64,000 nucleotides of DNA from Phyllobacterium endophyticum (GTDB lineage Bacteria; Pseudomonadota; Alphaproteobacteria; Rhizobiales; Rhizobiaceae), in NCBI RefSeq assembly GCF_003010935.1, contig NZ_PGGN01000001.1:434001-498000 (forward strand). Direction: 5' to 3'. Of this stretch, positions 56,500-64,000 are shown piece by piece (position 1 is the first letter of the stretch; each line of letters opens with the position of its first letter). The notes under the pieces were generated by a model. It worked only from the letters and a program-made list of their open reading frames with translations, was not told where the DNA came from and did no database searches. The translations under genes were made by a program, and so were the position numbers.

Positions 56500-57954
56500 A
56501 TGGCTACGAAAGTGATCAAGGGCGGTACAATAATCGCCGCCGACCGCACCTATAGGGCGGATATCCTGATCGACGGCGACACCATCGCCGCTATCGGAGC
56601 AAATCTTTCGGGCGACGAAATCATCGATGCAAGCGGCTGTTATGTGATGCCGGGAGGGATCGATCCGCATACGCACCTCGAAATGCCCTTCATGGGCACG
56701 CACTCCACGGACGATTTCGATACCGGCACCGCCGCAGCCTTGGCTGGCGGCACGACCATGGTGGTGGATTTTGTTCTGCCGGGTCAGGATGGCCTGCTTG
56801 CCGCCTTGCAGGACTGGTTCCAGAAAGCCGGCAAGGCGCGCACGGACTACTCTTTCCACATGGCTATCACCGCCTGGAACAAGCAGGTGTTCGATGAGAT
56901 GCCCAAAGTGGTCGAGCGGGGCATCAATACCTTCAAGCATTTCATGGCTTACAAGGGCGCGCTGATGGTGGACGATGACGAGATGTTCGCCTCTTTCCTG
57001 CGTTGCGGAGAAATTGGCGCAATGCCGCTCGTGCACGCGGAGAATGGCGATGTTGTCGCGCATCTGCAGCAAAAGCTGCTCGCCGAAGGAAATAATGGAC
57101 CTGAGGCGCACGCCTACTCGCGCCCGCCGGAGGTGGAGGGTGAGGCCGCCAATCGCGCTATCATGATCGCCGATCAGGCGGGAGTACCGCTCTACATCGT
57201 GCATGTGTCCTGCGAGCAATCGCACGAAGCCATTCGCCGCGCCCGGGCCAAGGGCATGCGCGTCTATGGCGAGCCACTGATTCAGCATCTCGTTCTGGAC
57301 GAGAGCGAGTACAAAAACGAAGATTGGGACTATGCAGCGAGGCGCGTCATGTCGCCGCCCTTCCGCGACAAGATCAACCAGAATGGATTGTGGGCGGGTC
57401 TGGCCACAGGGAGCCTTCAGGTCGTTGCCACGGATCACTGCGCTTTCACCACCGAGCAGAAGCGCTTCGGTGTCGGCGATTTCACCCGGATTCCGAACGG
57501 AACCGGCGGGCTTGAAGACCGCATGCCCGTCCTGTGGACAAAAGGCGTTCTTACCGGTCGGCTGACACCTAACGAGTTCGTGGCCGTGACGTCGACCAAT
57601 ATTGCACAAATTCTCAATATCTATCCTCGGAAAGGCGCTATTCTTCCGGGGTCGGACGCAGACATCGTCATATGGGATCCCAACGCGAAAAAGGTCATTT
57701 CGGCGAAGACGCAGAAGTCGGCAATCGATTACAACGTCTTTGAAGGGTTCGAGGTAACCGGCCTGCCGCGTATGACGCTTTCGCGAGGGCAAGTCGCCTT
57801 TAAGGATGGTGAAGTGCTGGCGTCGACCGGGAGCGGCCGTTTCGTTGAGCGCGAAGCCAATCCGTCCGCAAACCGCGCACTTTCCACTTGGAAGGAATTG
57901 ACGGCTCCGCGTAAGGTGGAACGCGATCCGAAGAACATTCCGGCAGGCGTATAG
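56500..57954 (+). CDS. hydA: Dihydropyrimidinase
   Basis: 484 residues of the cyclic amidohydrolase family. GGIDPHTHLEMPFMGT and LVHAENGD hold metal ligands; Lys in FKHFMAYKG is the site of carboxylation that bridges the two zinc ions; TDHCAFTTEQK follows. It opens dihydrouracil and dihydrothymine, the second step. It begins 59 bases after the amidohydrolase, with AAGGGGAA upstream. Gene name by common use; D-hydantoinase is the same family. Confidence 0.95.
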   Translation: MATKVIKGGTIIAADRTYRADILIDGDTIAAIGANLSGDEIIDASGCYVMPGGIDPHTHLEMPFMGTHSTDDFDTGTAAALAGGTTMVVDFVLPGQDGLLAALQDWFQKAGKARTDYSFHMAITAWNKQVFDEMPKVVERGINTFKHFMAYKGALMVDDDEMFASFLRCGEIGAMPLVHAENGDVVAHLQQKLLAEGNNGPEAHAYSRPPEVEGEAANRAIMIADQAGVPLYIVHVSCEQSHEAIRRARAKGMRVYGEPLIQHLVLDESEYKNEDWDYAARRVMSPPFRDKINQNGLWAGLATGSLQVVATDHCAFTTEQKRFGVGDFTRIPNGTGGLEDRMPVLWTKGVLTGRLTPNEFVAVTSTNIAQILNIYPRKGAILPGSDADIVIWDPNAKKVISAKTQKSAIDYNVFEGFEVTGLPRMTLSRGQVAFKDGEVLASTGSGRFVEREANPSANRALSTWKELTAPRKVERDPKNIPAGV

Positions 57955-57959
57955 ACCCC

Positions 57960-58796
57960 ATGTCAGTCGTCACGCTCCGACCCAAGGCGAACTCGATGCC
58001 ACAAGCGGCCAAAAACGTCATTGACGTCAAAGACCTGTCGCTGGTCTTCCAGACCAATGACGGCGCGGTCAACGCCTTGTCGAACATCGATCTTGTGGTC
58101 AATGCCGGCGAGTTTGTTTCCTTTATCGGCCCGTCGGGTTGTGGGAAGACCACGTTGCTCCGGGTAATAGCCGATCTTGAACAGCCAACGTCGGGTTCGA
58201 TCTCGGTCAATGGCATGACGCCCTCCGAGGCACGGCAAAAGCGCGCCTATGGCTACGTGTTTCAGGCGGCGGCCCTCTATCCCTGGCGCACGATCGGCGG
58301 AAATGTTTCCTTGCCGCTCGAAGTGATGGGGATTGCCAGGGAAGAGCGCAAGGACCGTATCGCCAGGAACCTCGAGTTGGTGAACCTGACCGGTTTCGAG
58401 AAGAAATTTCCCTGGCAATTATCGGGCGGCATGCAGCAGCGCGCCTCCATAGCCCGCGCGCTATCGTTTGATCCCCACCTGCTCTTGATGGATGAGCCGT
58501 TTGGCGCACTCGATGAGATTGTCCGCGACCATCTCAACGAGGAACTGTTGAAACTCTGGGCAAAGACGCAGAAGACCGTGGTCTTCGTTACCCATTCCAT
58601 CCCCGAGGCTGTTTTCCTGTCAACGAAGATCGTGGTGATGAGCCCCCGGCCGGGCCGCATCCATGAAGTAATCGACTGCAATCTCGGCTCCGAGCGTACG
58701 CTCGACATTCGCGAGTCTCCCAAATTTCTTGAGATCGCCCATCGGGTCCGCGAGGGTCTCCGCCACGGTCACTCCTATGACGAGGCACATCTATAA
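57960..58796 (+). CDS. ABC importer ATPase (nitrate/taurine/pyrimidine type)
   Basis: 278 residues. Walker A GPSGCGKTT, Q-loop VFQAAALYPW, signature LSGGMQQRASIARAL, Walker B LLLMDEPFGALDE and the switch His in FVTHSIPEAV are in order. It drives the importer made with the two permeases and the binding protein that follow. It starts 5 bases after the dihydropyrimidinase gene, so pyrimidines or related ureides are the likely cargo. Confidence 0.93.
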   Translation: MSVVTLRPKANSMPQAAKNVIDVKDLSLVFQTNDGAVNALSNIDLVVNAGEFVSFIGPSGCGKTTLLRVIADLEQPTSGSISVNGMTPSEARQKRAYGYVFQAAALYPWRTIGGNVSLPLEVMGIAREERKDRIARNLELVNLTGFEKKFPWQLSGGMQQRASIARALSFDPHLLLMDEPFGALDEIVRDHLNEELLKLWAKTQKTVVFVTHSIPEAVFLSTKIVVMSPRPGRIHEVIDCNLGSERTLDIRESPKFLEIAHRVREGLRHGHSYDEAHL

Positions 58797-58808
58797 TGAG
58801 GGGGCTTT

Positions 58809-59687
58809 ATGCGTAAGGTCCTCTACGACAGGGTCATTCCTGTCGGCACGGTTTTGTTGGCGATCATCGCGCTCTGGTACGCCTTCGCTGTCATCCTCAA
58901 TGCGCCCTTCGAGCGCGATCAGGCGGCCCGGGCAAATGCGGAGATTTCGACAAGCCAGCTTATCGCCAACACGATGCGCCAGGAGCGCCCGGTGCTTCCC
59001 GCACCCCATCAGGTGGCGGCGGAAATACGCAAGACCGTTTTCGAGATCAGCCCAACCTCCAAGCGGAGCCTTGTCTACCACGGCTGGGTAACACTCTCTT
59101 CGACGCTGCTCGGCTTTGGGCTCGGCACGCTTCTCGGCATTCTTCTGGCCGTCGCCATCGTCCATTCGCGAACGCTCGACAAGAGCCTGATGCCATGGAT
59201 CATCACGTCCCAGACCGTACCGATCCTCGCTATCGCGCCCATGATCATCGTCGTGCTCAATGCCGTCAATATAACGGGCCTGCTGCCCAAGGCGATGATA
59301 TCGACATACTTGTCATTCTTCCCCGTTGCCGTCGGCATGGTGAAAGGCCTGCGCTCTCCGGAGATCATGCACCTTGATCTCATGCGCACCTATAATGCCT
59401 CCAAGGCGCAGGTCTTCTGGAAGCTGCGTTGGCCGGCATCGATGCCGTACCTGTTCACCTCGATGAAAATCGCTGTCGCCATCAGCCTCGTCGGCGCCAT
59501 TGTCGGCGAATTGCCCACCGGCGCCGTTGCGGGCATCGGCGCGCGGCTTCTCGCGGGCTCCTACTACGGGCAGACTGTGCAGATCTGGGCAGCATTGATC
59601 GCCGCAGCCCTGATGGCGGCGATTCTCGTCAGCTTGATCGGAGTGATTGCAACGTTCGTCAATCGGCGAATGGGCGTGCGGACATGA
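58809..59687 (+). CDS. ABC importer permease 1
   Basis: 292 residues, six or seven membrane helices. The family EAA-type loop reads DLMRTYNASKAQVFWKLRWPASMPYL, which contacts the ATPase. Between helix one and the core lies a charged periplasmic stretch (about 38-90). It starts 12 bases after the ATPase gene and overlaps the second permease by four bases (ATGA). Confidence 0.9.
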   Translation: MRKVLYDRVIPVGTVLLAIIALWYAFAVILNAPFERDQAARANAEISTSQLIANTMRQERPVLPAPHQVAAEIRKTVFEISPTSKRSLVYHGWVTLSSTLLGFGLGTLLGILLAVAIVHSRTLDKSLMPWIITSQTVPILAIAPMIIVVLNAVNITGLLPKAMISTYLSFFPVAVGMVKGLRSPEIMHLDLMRTYNASKAQVFWKLRWPASMPYLFTSMKIAVAISLVGAIVGELPTGAVAGIGARLLAGSYYGQTVQIWAALIAAALMAAILVSLIGVIATFVNRRMGVRT

Positions 59688-60784
59688 GGCGCTCGCCGCT
59701 CGCCATAGGTGCGTTCCTGCTCGCGGCGGCGTCCCTGGTGCTGCCAACAGGCGCGGACGCGCCGGGCTTTTCCTTTTTTGCAGCTCCCGCTCTGCTGTTT
59801 GCGGCTTCTGCGCTGGCGCTGTTCGCTTCCGCTTCAACAAGTTCGCTGGTCGCGCTGCTGATACTGGTTCATGCGGCAGCTTTCTATCTGATCCGTTTGC
59901 TTGGTTCCTTTGCCATGTCACCTCCCGCGATCGGCTACTGGTGCATGGTCATCACTGCATGGTTGCTGGCATGGCTGGCCGTACAGAGACTGGCGGAGCT
60001 GCGGCCGCAATCTGCCATCGTACAGCGAACGGTAAATCTTGCGCTTCCCGTTTTGTTTGGCGCATGGTTGCTGATCCTTTGGGAGATTGTCGTTCGCGGA
60101 TTTGGCGTTCCCTCGATCCTTCTGCCGCCCCCATCCATGATCGCAGCACGTATCGCTGCCTCCGTACCGACGCTCTGGGCAGACTTCCAGCAGACTTTCC
60201 TGAAGGCTGCCATTGCAGGCTACGCCATCGGTTGCGGTTCGGGCTTCCTCGCAGCGATCGTCGTCGATCGCGTGCCCTTCCTGCGCAAGGGTCTTCTGCC
60301 GATCGGTAATCTCGTTGCGGCGTTGCCCGTCGTCGGCATCGCGCCGATCATGGTCATGTGGTTTGGCTCCTATTGGGAGTCGAAAGCCGCCGTCGTCGTC
60401 ATCATGACCTTCTTCCCGATGCTCGTGAACACGGTTGCCGGGCTTGCCGCATCTGGCGCCATGGAACGCGATCTCATGCGCACCTATGGCTCCACCTATG
60501 GCCAGACCCTGTTGAAGCTGCGTTTGCCGGCGGCGATGCCCTTCATTTTCAACGCGTTGAAAATCAATTCGACCCTGGCGCTCATCGGTGCGATCGTTGC
60601 CGAATTCTTTGGCTCGCCGATTGTGGGCATGGGCTTTCGCATCTCAGCGGAAGTCGGCCGCATGAATGTCGATATGGTCTGGGCGGAGATATTCGTCGCT
60701 GCTCTTGCAGGCTCTCTATCCTATGGGCTGATCACACTCGTCGAGCGTGCGGTCACCTTCTGGCATCCGTCCTATAGAACTTGA
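59684..60784 (+). CDS. ABC importer permease 2 with extra N-terminal membrane domain
   Basis: 366 residues from ATG at 59684. The core permease is in the last 240 residues, with the EAA-type loop DLMRTYGSTYGQTLLKLRLPAAMPFIF. The first 110 residues form four more hydrophobic stretches (such as LAIGAFLLAAASLVLPTG and LVALLILVHAAAFYLIRLL) beyond the standard layout. The purpose of the extension is unknown. The two permeases probably form a heterodimer. Confidence 0.88.
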   Translation: MRRSPLAIGAFLLAAASLVLPTGADAPGFSFFAAPALLFAASALALFASASTSSLVALLILVHAAAFYLIRLLGSFAMSPPAIGYWCMVITAWLLAWLAVQRLAELRPQSAIVQRTVNLALPVLFGAWLLILWEIVVRGFGVPSILLPPPSMIAARIAASVPTLWADFQQTFLKAAIAGYAIGCGSGFLAAIVVDRVPFLRKGLLPIGNLVAALPVVGIAPIMVMWFGSYWESKAAVVVIMTFFPMLVNTVAGLAASGAMERDLMRTYGSTYGQTLLKLRLPAAMPFIFNALKINSTLALIGAIVAEFFGSPIVGMGFRISAEVGRMNVDMVWAEIFVAALAGSLSYGLITLVERAVTFWHPSYRT

Positions 60785-60808
60785 AAAAGAACAGAGGAGA
60801 ACTGAAAC

Positions 60809-61795
60809 ATGAAGAATATGATTGCACTCGTGGCCGGTTTGGCCGTGACACTGACGGCAGGTTCCGCTCTTGCCGCGGACAAGCTGGTACTTCAGCTGAA
60901 ATGGGTCACGCAGGGCCAGTTTGCCGGCTATTACGTGGCGAAGGACAAGGGGTTCTATGAGGAAGCCGGACTCGATGTCGAGATCAAGCCGGGCGGGCCC
61001 GATGTTGCCCCGCCACAGGTAATTGCTGGCGGCGGCGCGGATGTCGTTGTCGACTGGATGCCCTCGGCGCTCGCGACACGTGAAAAGGGCCTGCCCCTCG
61101 TCAATATCGCTCAACCGTTCAAGCGTTCGGGCATGATGCTCACCTGCCGCAAGGAAACCGGCATCACGAAACCGGAAGATTTCAAGGGCAAGACGCTTGG
61201 CGTCTGGTTCGGCGGCAATGAATATCCATTCCTGTCATGGATGAATCACCTCGGCCTCAAGACTGATGGCGGGCCCGATGGCGTGACCGTTCTGAAACAG
61301 GGCTTCAACGTCGATCCCCTGATCCAGAAGCAGGCCGATTGCATTTCCACCATGACCTACAACGAATATTGGCAGGTGATCGATGCGGGCATTCCCGCGG
61401 ATCAGTTGGTGACGTTCAAATACGAGGACGAGAAGGTGGCAACGCTGGAGGATGGTCTCTATGTCTTGCAGAAGAGCCTTGATGATCCGAAAATGGTCGA
61501 AAAGCTCGCGAAGTTCGTCAAGGCTTCCATGAAGGGGTGGGAATACGCGCGCGCCAATCCGGATGAGGCCGCGACGATCGTGCTCGACAATGATGCCAGC
61601 GGCGCCCAGACGGAAAAGCACCAGAAACGCATGGTTGCCGAAATCAACAAGCTGACGGAGGGTTCCGACGGCGTGCTCGACGTGGCAGCTGCGGAGCGCA
61701 CGGTCGAGACATTGCTTGGCGGCGGTTCGGATCCGGTCATCACCAAAAAACCTGAGGGCGCCTGGACGACGAAAGTCACGGACGCCGCGAAGTAA
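60809..61795 (+). CDS. ABC importer substrate-binding protein (NMT1/THI5-like)
   Basis: 328 residues. The signal peptide ends at SALAAD (cleavage after residue 22). The mature part starts with LVLQLKWVTQGQFAGYYVAKDKGFYEEAGLDV, the standard opening of NMT1/THI5-like binding proteins that capture pyrimidine-type and sulfonate ligands in the periplasm. This subfamily, plus the operon, points to uracil, thymine or a breakdown product as ligand. Last gene of the seven-gene operon; a hairpin follows. Confidence 0.9.
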   Translation: MKNMIALVAGLAVTLTAGSALAADKLVLQLKWVTQGQFAGYYVAKDKGFYEEAGLDVEIKPGGPDVAPPQVIAGGGADVVVDWMPSALATREKGLPLVNIAQPFKRSGMMLTCRKETGITKPEDFKGKTLGVWFGGNEYPFLSWMNHLGLKTDGGPDGVTVLKQGFNVDPLIQKQADCISTMTYNEYWQVIDAGIPADQLVTFKYEDEKVATLEDGLYVLQKSLDDPKMVEKLAKFVKASMKGWEYARANPDEAATIVLDNDASGAQTEKHQKRMVAEINKLTEGSDGVLDVAAAERTVETLLGGGSDPVITKKPEGAWTTKVTDAAK

Positions 61796-61805
61796 TAGCT
61801 TCGGG

Positions 61806-61826
61806 TGCAGCTTCTAGGAGGCTGCA
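61806..61826 (+). terminator. Terminator-like hairpin after the pyrimidine operon
   Basis: TGCAGCTTC pairs with GAGGCTGCA around the loop TAG, nine pairs. The following T run is short, so it may be only an RNA end-stabiliser. Confidence 0.5.
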
Positions 61827-61834
61827 TCTTATGT

Positions 61835-61870
61835 GCGTGGTTCGACAAGGCTGAGCCTGTCGGACCACGC
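61835..61870. repeat. Long imperfect palindrome, REP-like element
   Basis: GCGTGGTTCGACAAGGC faces GCCTGTCGGACCACGC over a three-base centre, with one bulge and one wobble. The core GTGGTTCGACAAG resembles a widespread intergenic palindrome of alphaproteobacteria (from memory). It lies between converging genes and may also end transcription in both directions. Confidence 0.55.
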
Positions 61871-61892
61871 GCAATGGTAGTGCTATACTATA

Positions 61893-63746
61893 TTACTCCC
61901 AATGATCCGGGATTTGCCTGACGGCACCGCGTGCGGCACTGGTTGCCATCGCGCCATAGGCCCGCAACGCAGTCGTTACCTTGCGCTTGCGCTTTTCCTC
62001 GGGCTTCCAGGCGGCAGTGCCTTTGGCTTCCATATGCGCGCGGCGATCGGCGATAACTGCATCATCGACTGCAAGGTGGATTTTGCGGTTCGGAATGTCG
62101 ATGTCGATGATATCGCCTTCGTGAACCAGCCCGATCAACCCGCCTTCAGCCGCTTCCGGGGAAACGTGGCCAATGGACAGGCCTGACGAGCCGCCTGAGA
62201 AGCGTCCGTCAGTGATCAGCGCGCAGGCTTTGCCGAGACCCTTGGACTTCAGATAGCTGGTCGGGTACAGCATCTCCTGCATGCCAGGACCGCCGCGCGG
62301 TCCTTCGTAGCGGATCAACACGATATCTCCCGGCTTGACGCCACCGTTCAGAATACCAAGAACTGCGCTGTCCTGGCTTTCGAAGATGCGCGCGGGGCCC
62401 GAAAACTTCAGGATCGAGTCATCCACGCCTGCTGTTTTGACGATGCAGCCATCCTCGGCAAGATTGCCGTAAAGCACGGCCAGCCCGCCATCCTTGGAAT
62501 AGGCATGTTCCACATTGCGGATAACACCCGTTTCGCGGTCAAGGTCGACATCGGCAAAGCGGCGTTCCTGGCTGAAGGCGACCTGCGTCGGCACTCCGCC
62601 CGGTGCAGCCATGAAGAAATCATGCACGGACTTGTTCTTGCTGCGAACGACGTCCCAACGATCGAGCGCCGCGCCGAGAGTGGCGGCGTGCACTGAATAG
62701 ACCGAAGTATCGAGCAGACCGGCGCGATCGAGTTCGCCAAGGATTCCCATGACACCGCCGGCATGATGCACGTCTTCCATGTGCACGTTGGCGACTGCCG
62801 GTGCGACCTTGCAGAGAACCGGAACACGGCGGGAGAGGCGGTCGATATCCGCCATGGTGAAGTCGACCTCGCCCTCATGCGCAGCCGCAAGCAGATGCAG
62901 CACGGTGTTGGTTGAGCCGCCCATCGCGATATCCAGCGTCATGGCGTTCTCGAAAGCCGCGAACGAAGCGATGGAGCGCGGCAGTGCAGTCTCATCGTCC
63001 TGTTCGTAGTAGCGGCGTGCAAGATCAACAACCAGATGACCAGCCTCGACGAAGAGGCGGCGGCGGTCGGCGTGGGTTGCGAGCGTGGAGCCGTTGCCCG
63101 GAAGTGAAAGGCCAAGTGCTTCGGTCAGGCAGTTCATGGAATTTGCCGTGAACATGCCGGAGCAGGACCCGCAGGTGGGGCAGGCGGAGCGCTCGATGGC
63201 CGTTACCTCGGCATCGGAGATGCGGTCGTCGGCGGCAGCAACCATGGCGTCCACAAGGTCGAGCTTCTTTTCCTTGTCATCCCAAACGACCTTGCCAGCC
63301 TCCATCGGCCCGCCGGAAACGAATACGACGGGAATGTTCAGGCGCAGTGCTGCCATCAACATGCCGGGGGTAATCTTGTCACAATTGGAGATGCAGACCA
63401 TCGCATCGGCGCAATGTGCGTTGACCATGTATTCGACGCTGTCGGCGATGATCTCGCGGCTCGGGAGCGAATAGAGCATCCCGTCGTGGCCCATGGCGAT
63501 GCCGTCATCGACGGCGATAGTGTTGAATTCCTTGGCAACACCGCCGGCGCTTTCGATTTCACGGGCAACGAGCTGGCCCAGATCCTTCAGATGCACGTGA
63601 CCGGGTACGAATTGTGTAAACGAGTTTACCACCGCAATAATCGGCTTGCCGAAATCTTCGTCCTTCATGCCTGTAGCGCGCCAGAGCCCACGGGCTCCTG
63701 CCATGTTGCGGCCATGTGTGGTTGTGCGTGAACGATAGGGCGGCAT
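61893..63746 (-). CDS. ilvD: Dihydroxy-acid dehydratase
   Basis: 617 residues, the usual length. The iron-sulfur Cys residues are in [11 protein letters not shown] and [37 protein letters not shown] and [20 protein letters not shown] are family signatures. It makes the 2-oxo acids for valine, leucine and isoleucine. It lies divergent to no gene in view and precedes, in the same direction, nothing closer than the palindrome. The Lrp-type regulator upstream is read in the same direction, 160 bases away. Confidence 0.97.
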   Translation of the reverse strand: MPPYRSRTTTHGRNMAGARGLWRATGMKDEDFGKPIIAVVNSFTQFVPGHVHLKDLGQLVAREIESAGGVAKEFNTIAVDDGIAMGHDGMLYSLPSREIIADSVEYMVNAHCADAMVCISNCDKITPGMLMAALRLNIPVVFVSGGPMEAGKVVWDDKEKKLDLVDAMVAAADDRISDAEVTAIERSACPTCGSCSGMFTANSMNCLTEALGLSLPGNGSTLATHADRRRLFVEAGHLVVDLARRYYEQDDETALPRSIASFAAFENAMTLDIAMGGSTNTVLHLLAAAHEGEVDFTMADIDRLSRRVPVLCKVAPAVANVHMEDVHHAGGVMGILGELDRAGLLDTSVYSVHAATLGAALDRWDVVRSKNKSVHDFFMAAPGGVPTQVAFSQERRFADVDLDRETGVIRNVEHAYSKDGGLAVLYGNLAEDGCIVKTAGVDDSILKFSGPARIFESQDSAVLGILNGGVKPGDIVLIRYEGPRGGPGMQEMLYPTSYLKSKGLGKACALITDGRFSGGSSGLSIGHVSPEAAEGGLIGLVHEGDIIDIDIPNRKIHLAVDDAVIADRRAHMEAKGTAAWKPEEKRKRKVTTALRAYGAMATSAARGAVRQIPDHWE

Positions 63747-63906
63747 CTGCGTAAATCCTGATGGTAAATTGCCTGGGAAAGTATCTTACTAGAAAAACCA
63801 CTTCCATGGCAAAAGAATGGAGATTTGTTACCCCGCCGGGGCATTATCTTTGCACTGATTACATAGTGAATATCACCACTGCATAAAACGGGACGTAGTG
63901 TCTCGC

Positions 63907-64000
63907 CTAAAAGGCGGTAAACGTCATTGTCGTCAGCGAGCGGGCAATGCCCGGTATATCGAGCACATTATCGTTGATGAATTTGCCGACGTCTTGTTCT
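63907..64000 (-). CDS. Lrp/AsnC-family regulator, C-terminal end only
   Basis: Only the last 30 codons and the stop (63907-63909) are inside the window; the gene starts beyond the right edge. The readable end DVGKFINDNVLDIPGIARS then LTTMTFTAF matches the close of the RAM ligand-binding domain in Lrp/AsnC regulators. Such regulators often lie near amino acid genes, here ilvD. The call rests on a short stretch. Confidence 0.6.
   Translation of the reverse strand, partial: EQDVGKFINDNVLDIPGIARSLTTMTFTAF

Noticed and set aside
56431-57792. 453-codon open frame on the minus strand inside dihydropyrimidinase
   Set aside because: Antisense to a family with all catalytic motifs present; no family resemblance of its own.

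Overview
The window reads as chromosome of an alphaproteobacterium of the order Hyphomicrobiales, in the Phyllobacterium/Brucella/Mesorhizobium part of the tree. This rests on family resemblance: a CP4-type AroA, the order tRNA-Ala / TIGR02300 protein / aroA / cmk / rpsA, a PreT-PreA dihydropyrimidine dehydrogenase, and a RutR-controlled hydantoinase-type operon. No database was searched, so the genus is an inference. Coding density is high and most genes are ordinary chromosomal ones. There is no CRISPR array, prophage or insertion sequence.

Left edge (1-3650): a helicase-nuclease of the type III restriction (Res) kind, cut by the window edge, and an Mrr-type nuclease. They are followed by a 12-bp-period repeat, a sequence resembling a tRNA 3' end, and a terminator. 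This looks like the end of an integrated defence island next to grpE. 3.9-12.9 kb: grpE, a TRIC/UPF0126 membrane protein, an adenosine kinase-type PfkB sugar kinase, a CysZ-like protein, nth, a DUF2244 protein, a shortened Ada, then copper export (copA-cueR with a textbook MerR-type promoter) and a Dabb protein. 13-16 kb: preT-preA, the first step of reductive pyrimidine degradation. 16-19.2 kb: a large lipoprotein glycosidase with nine Cys-containing repeats of about 20 residues. 19.4-26.4 kb: an RND efflux pair, pncB and an orphan LacI regulator. 26.7-32.1 kb: a conserved core block (aroA, a small membrane protein, cmk, rpsA, a TIGR02300 protein, tRNA-Ala) in which cytidylate kinase carries an in-frame membrane domain. 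32.1-40 kb: manganese catalase and a dTDP-rhamnose/polysaccharide cluster (rfbABCD, two glycosyltransferases, a phosphohexomutase). 40-45 kb: a TetR-controlled RND efflux pair, then tRNA-Gln. 45.3-49.5 kb: accessory metabolic genes (NIPSNAP protein and TetR with tandem operators, DMT exporter, small YHS-like protein, OsmC, atypical SDR). 49.5-52.9 kb: kdpDE with no kdpFABC beside it. 53-61.8 kb: a RutR-type regulator and a seven-gene operon holding the remaining pyrimidine steps (dihydropyrimidinase, carbamoyl-beta-alanine amidohydrolase, beta-alanine-type transaminase) plus an ABC importer. Right edge: ilvD and the end of an Lrp/AsnC regulator.

Functionally, preTA and the 53-62 kb operon together make a full route from uracil or thymine to a semialdehyde, although about 38 kb apart. 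A RutR-like palindrome sits before the operon and a weaker match lies upstream of preT, so one regulator may tie the two loci together. The most unusual objects are the membrane-fused cytidylate kinase and the Cys-repeat glycosidase lipoprotein.
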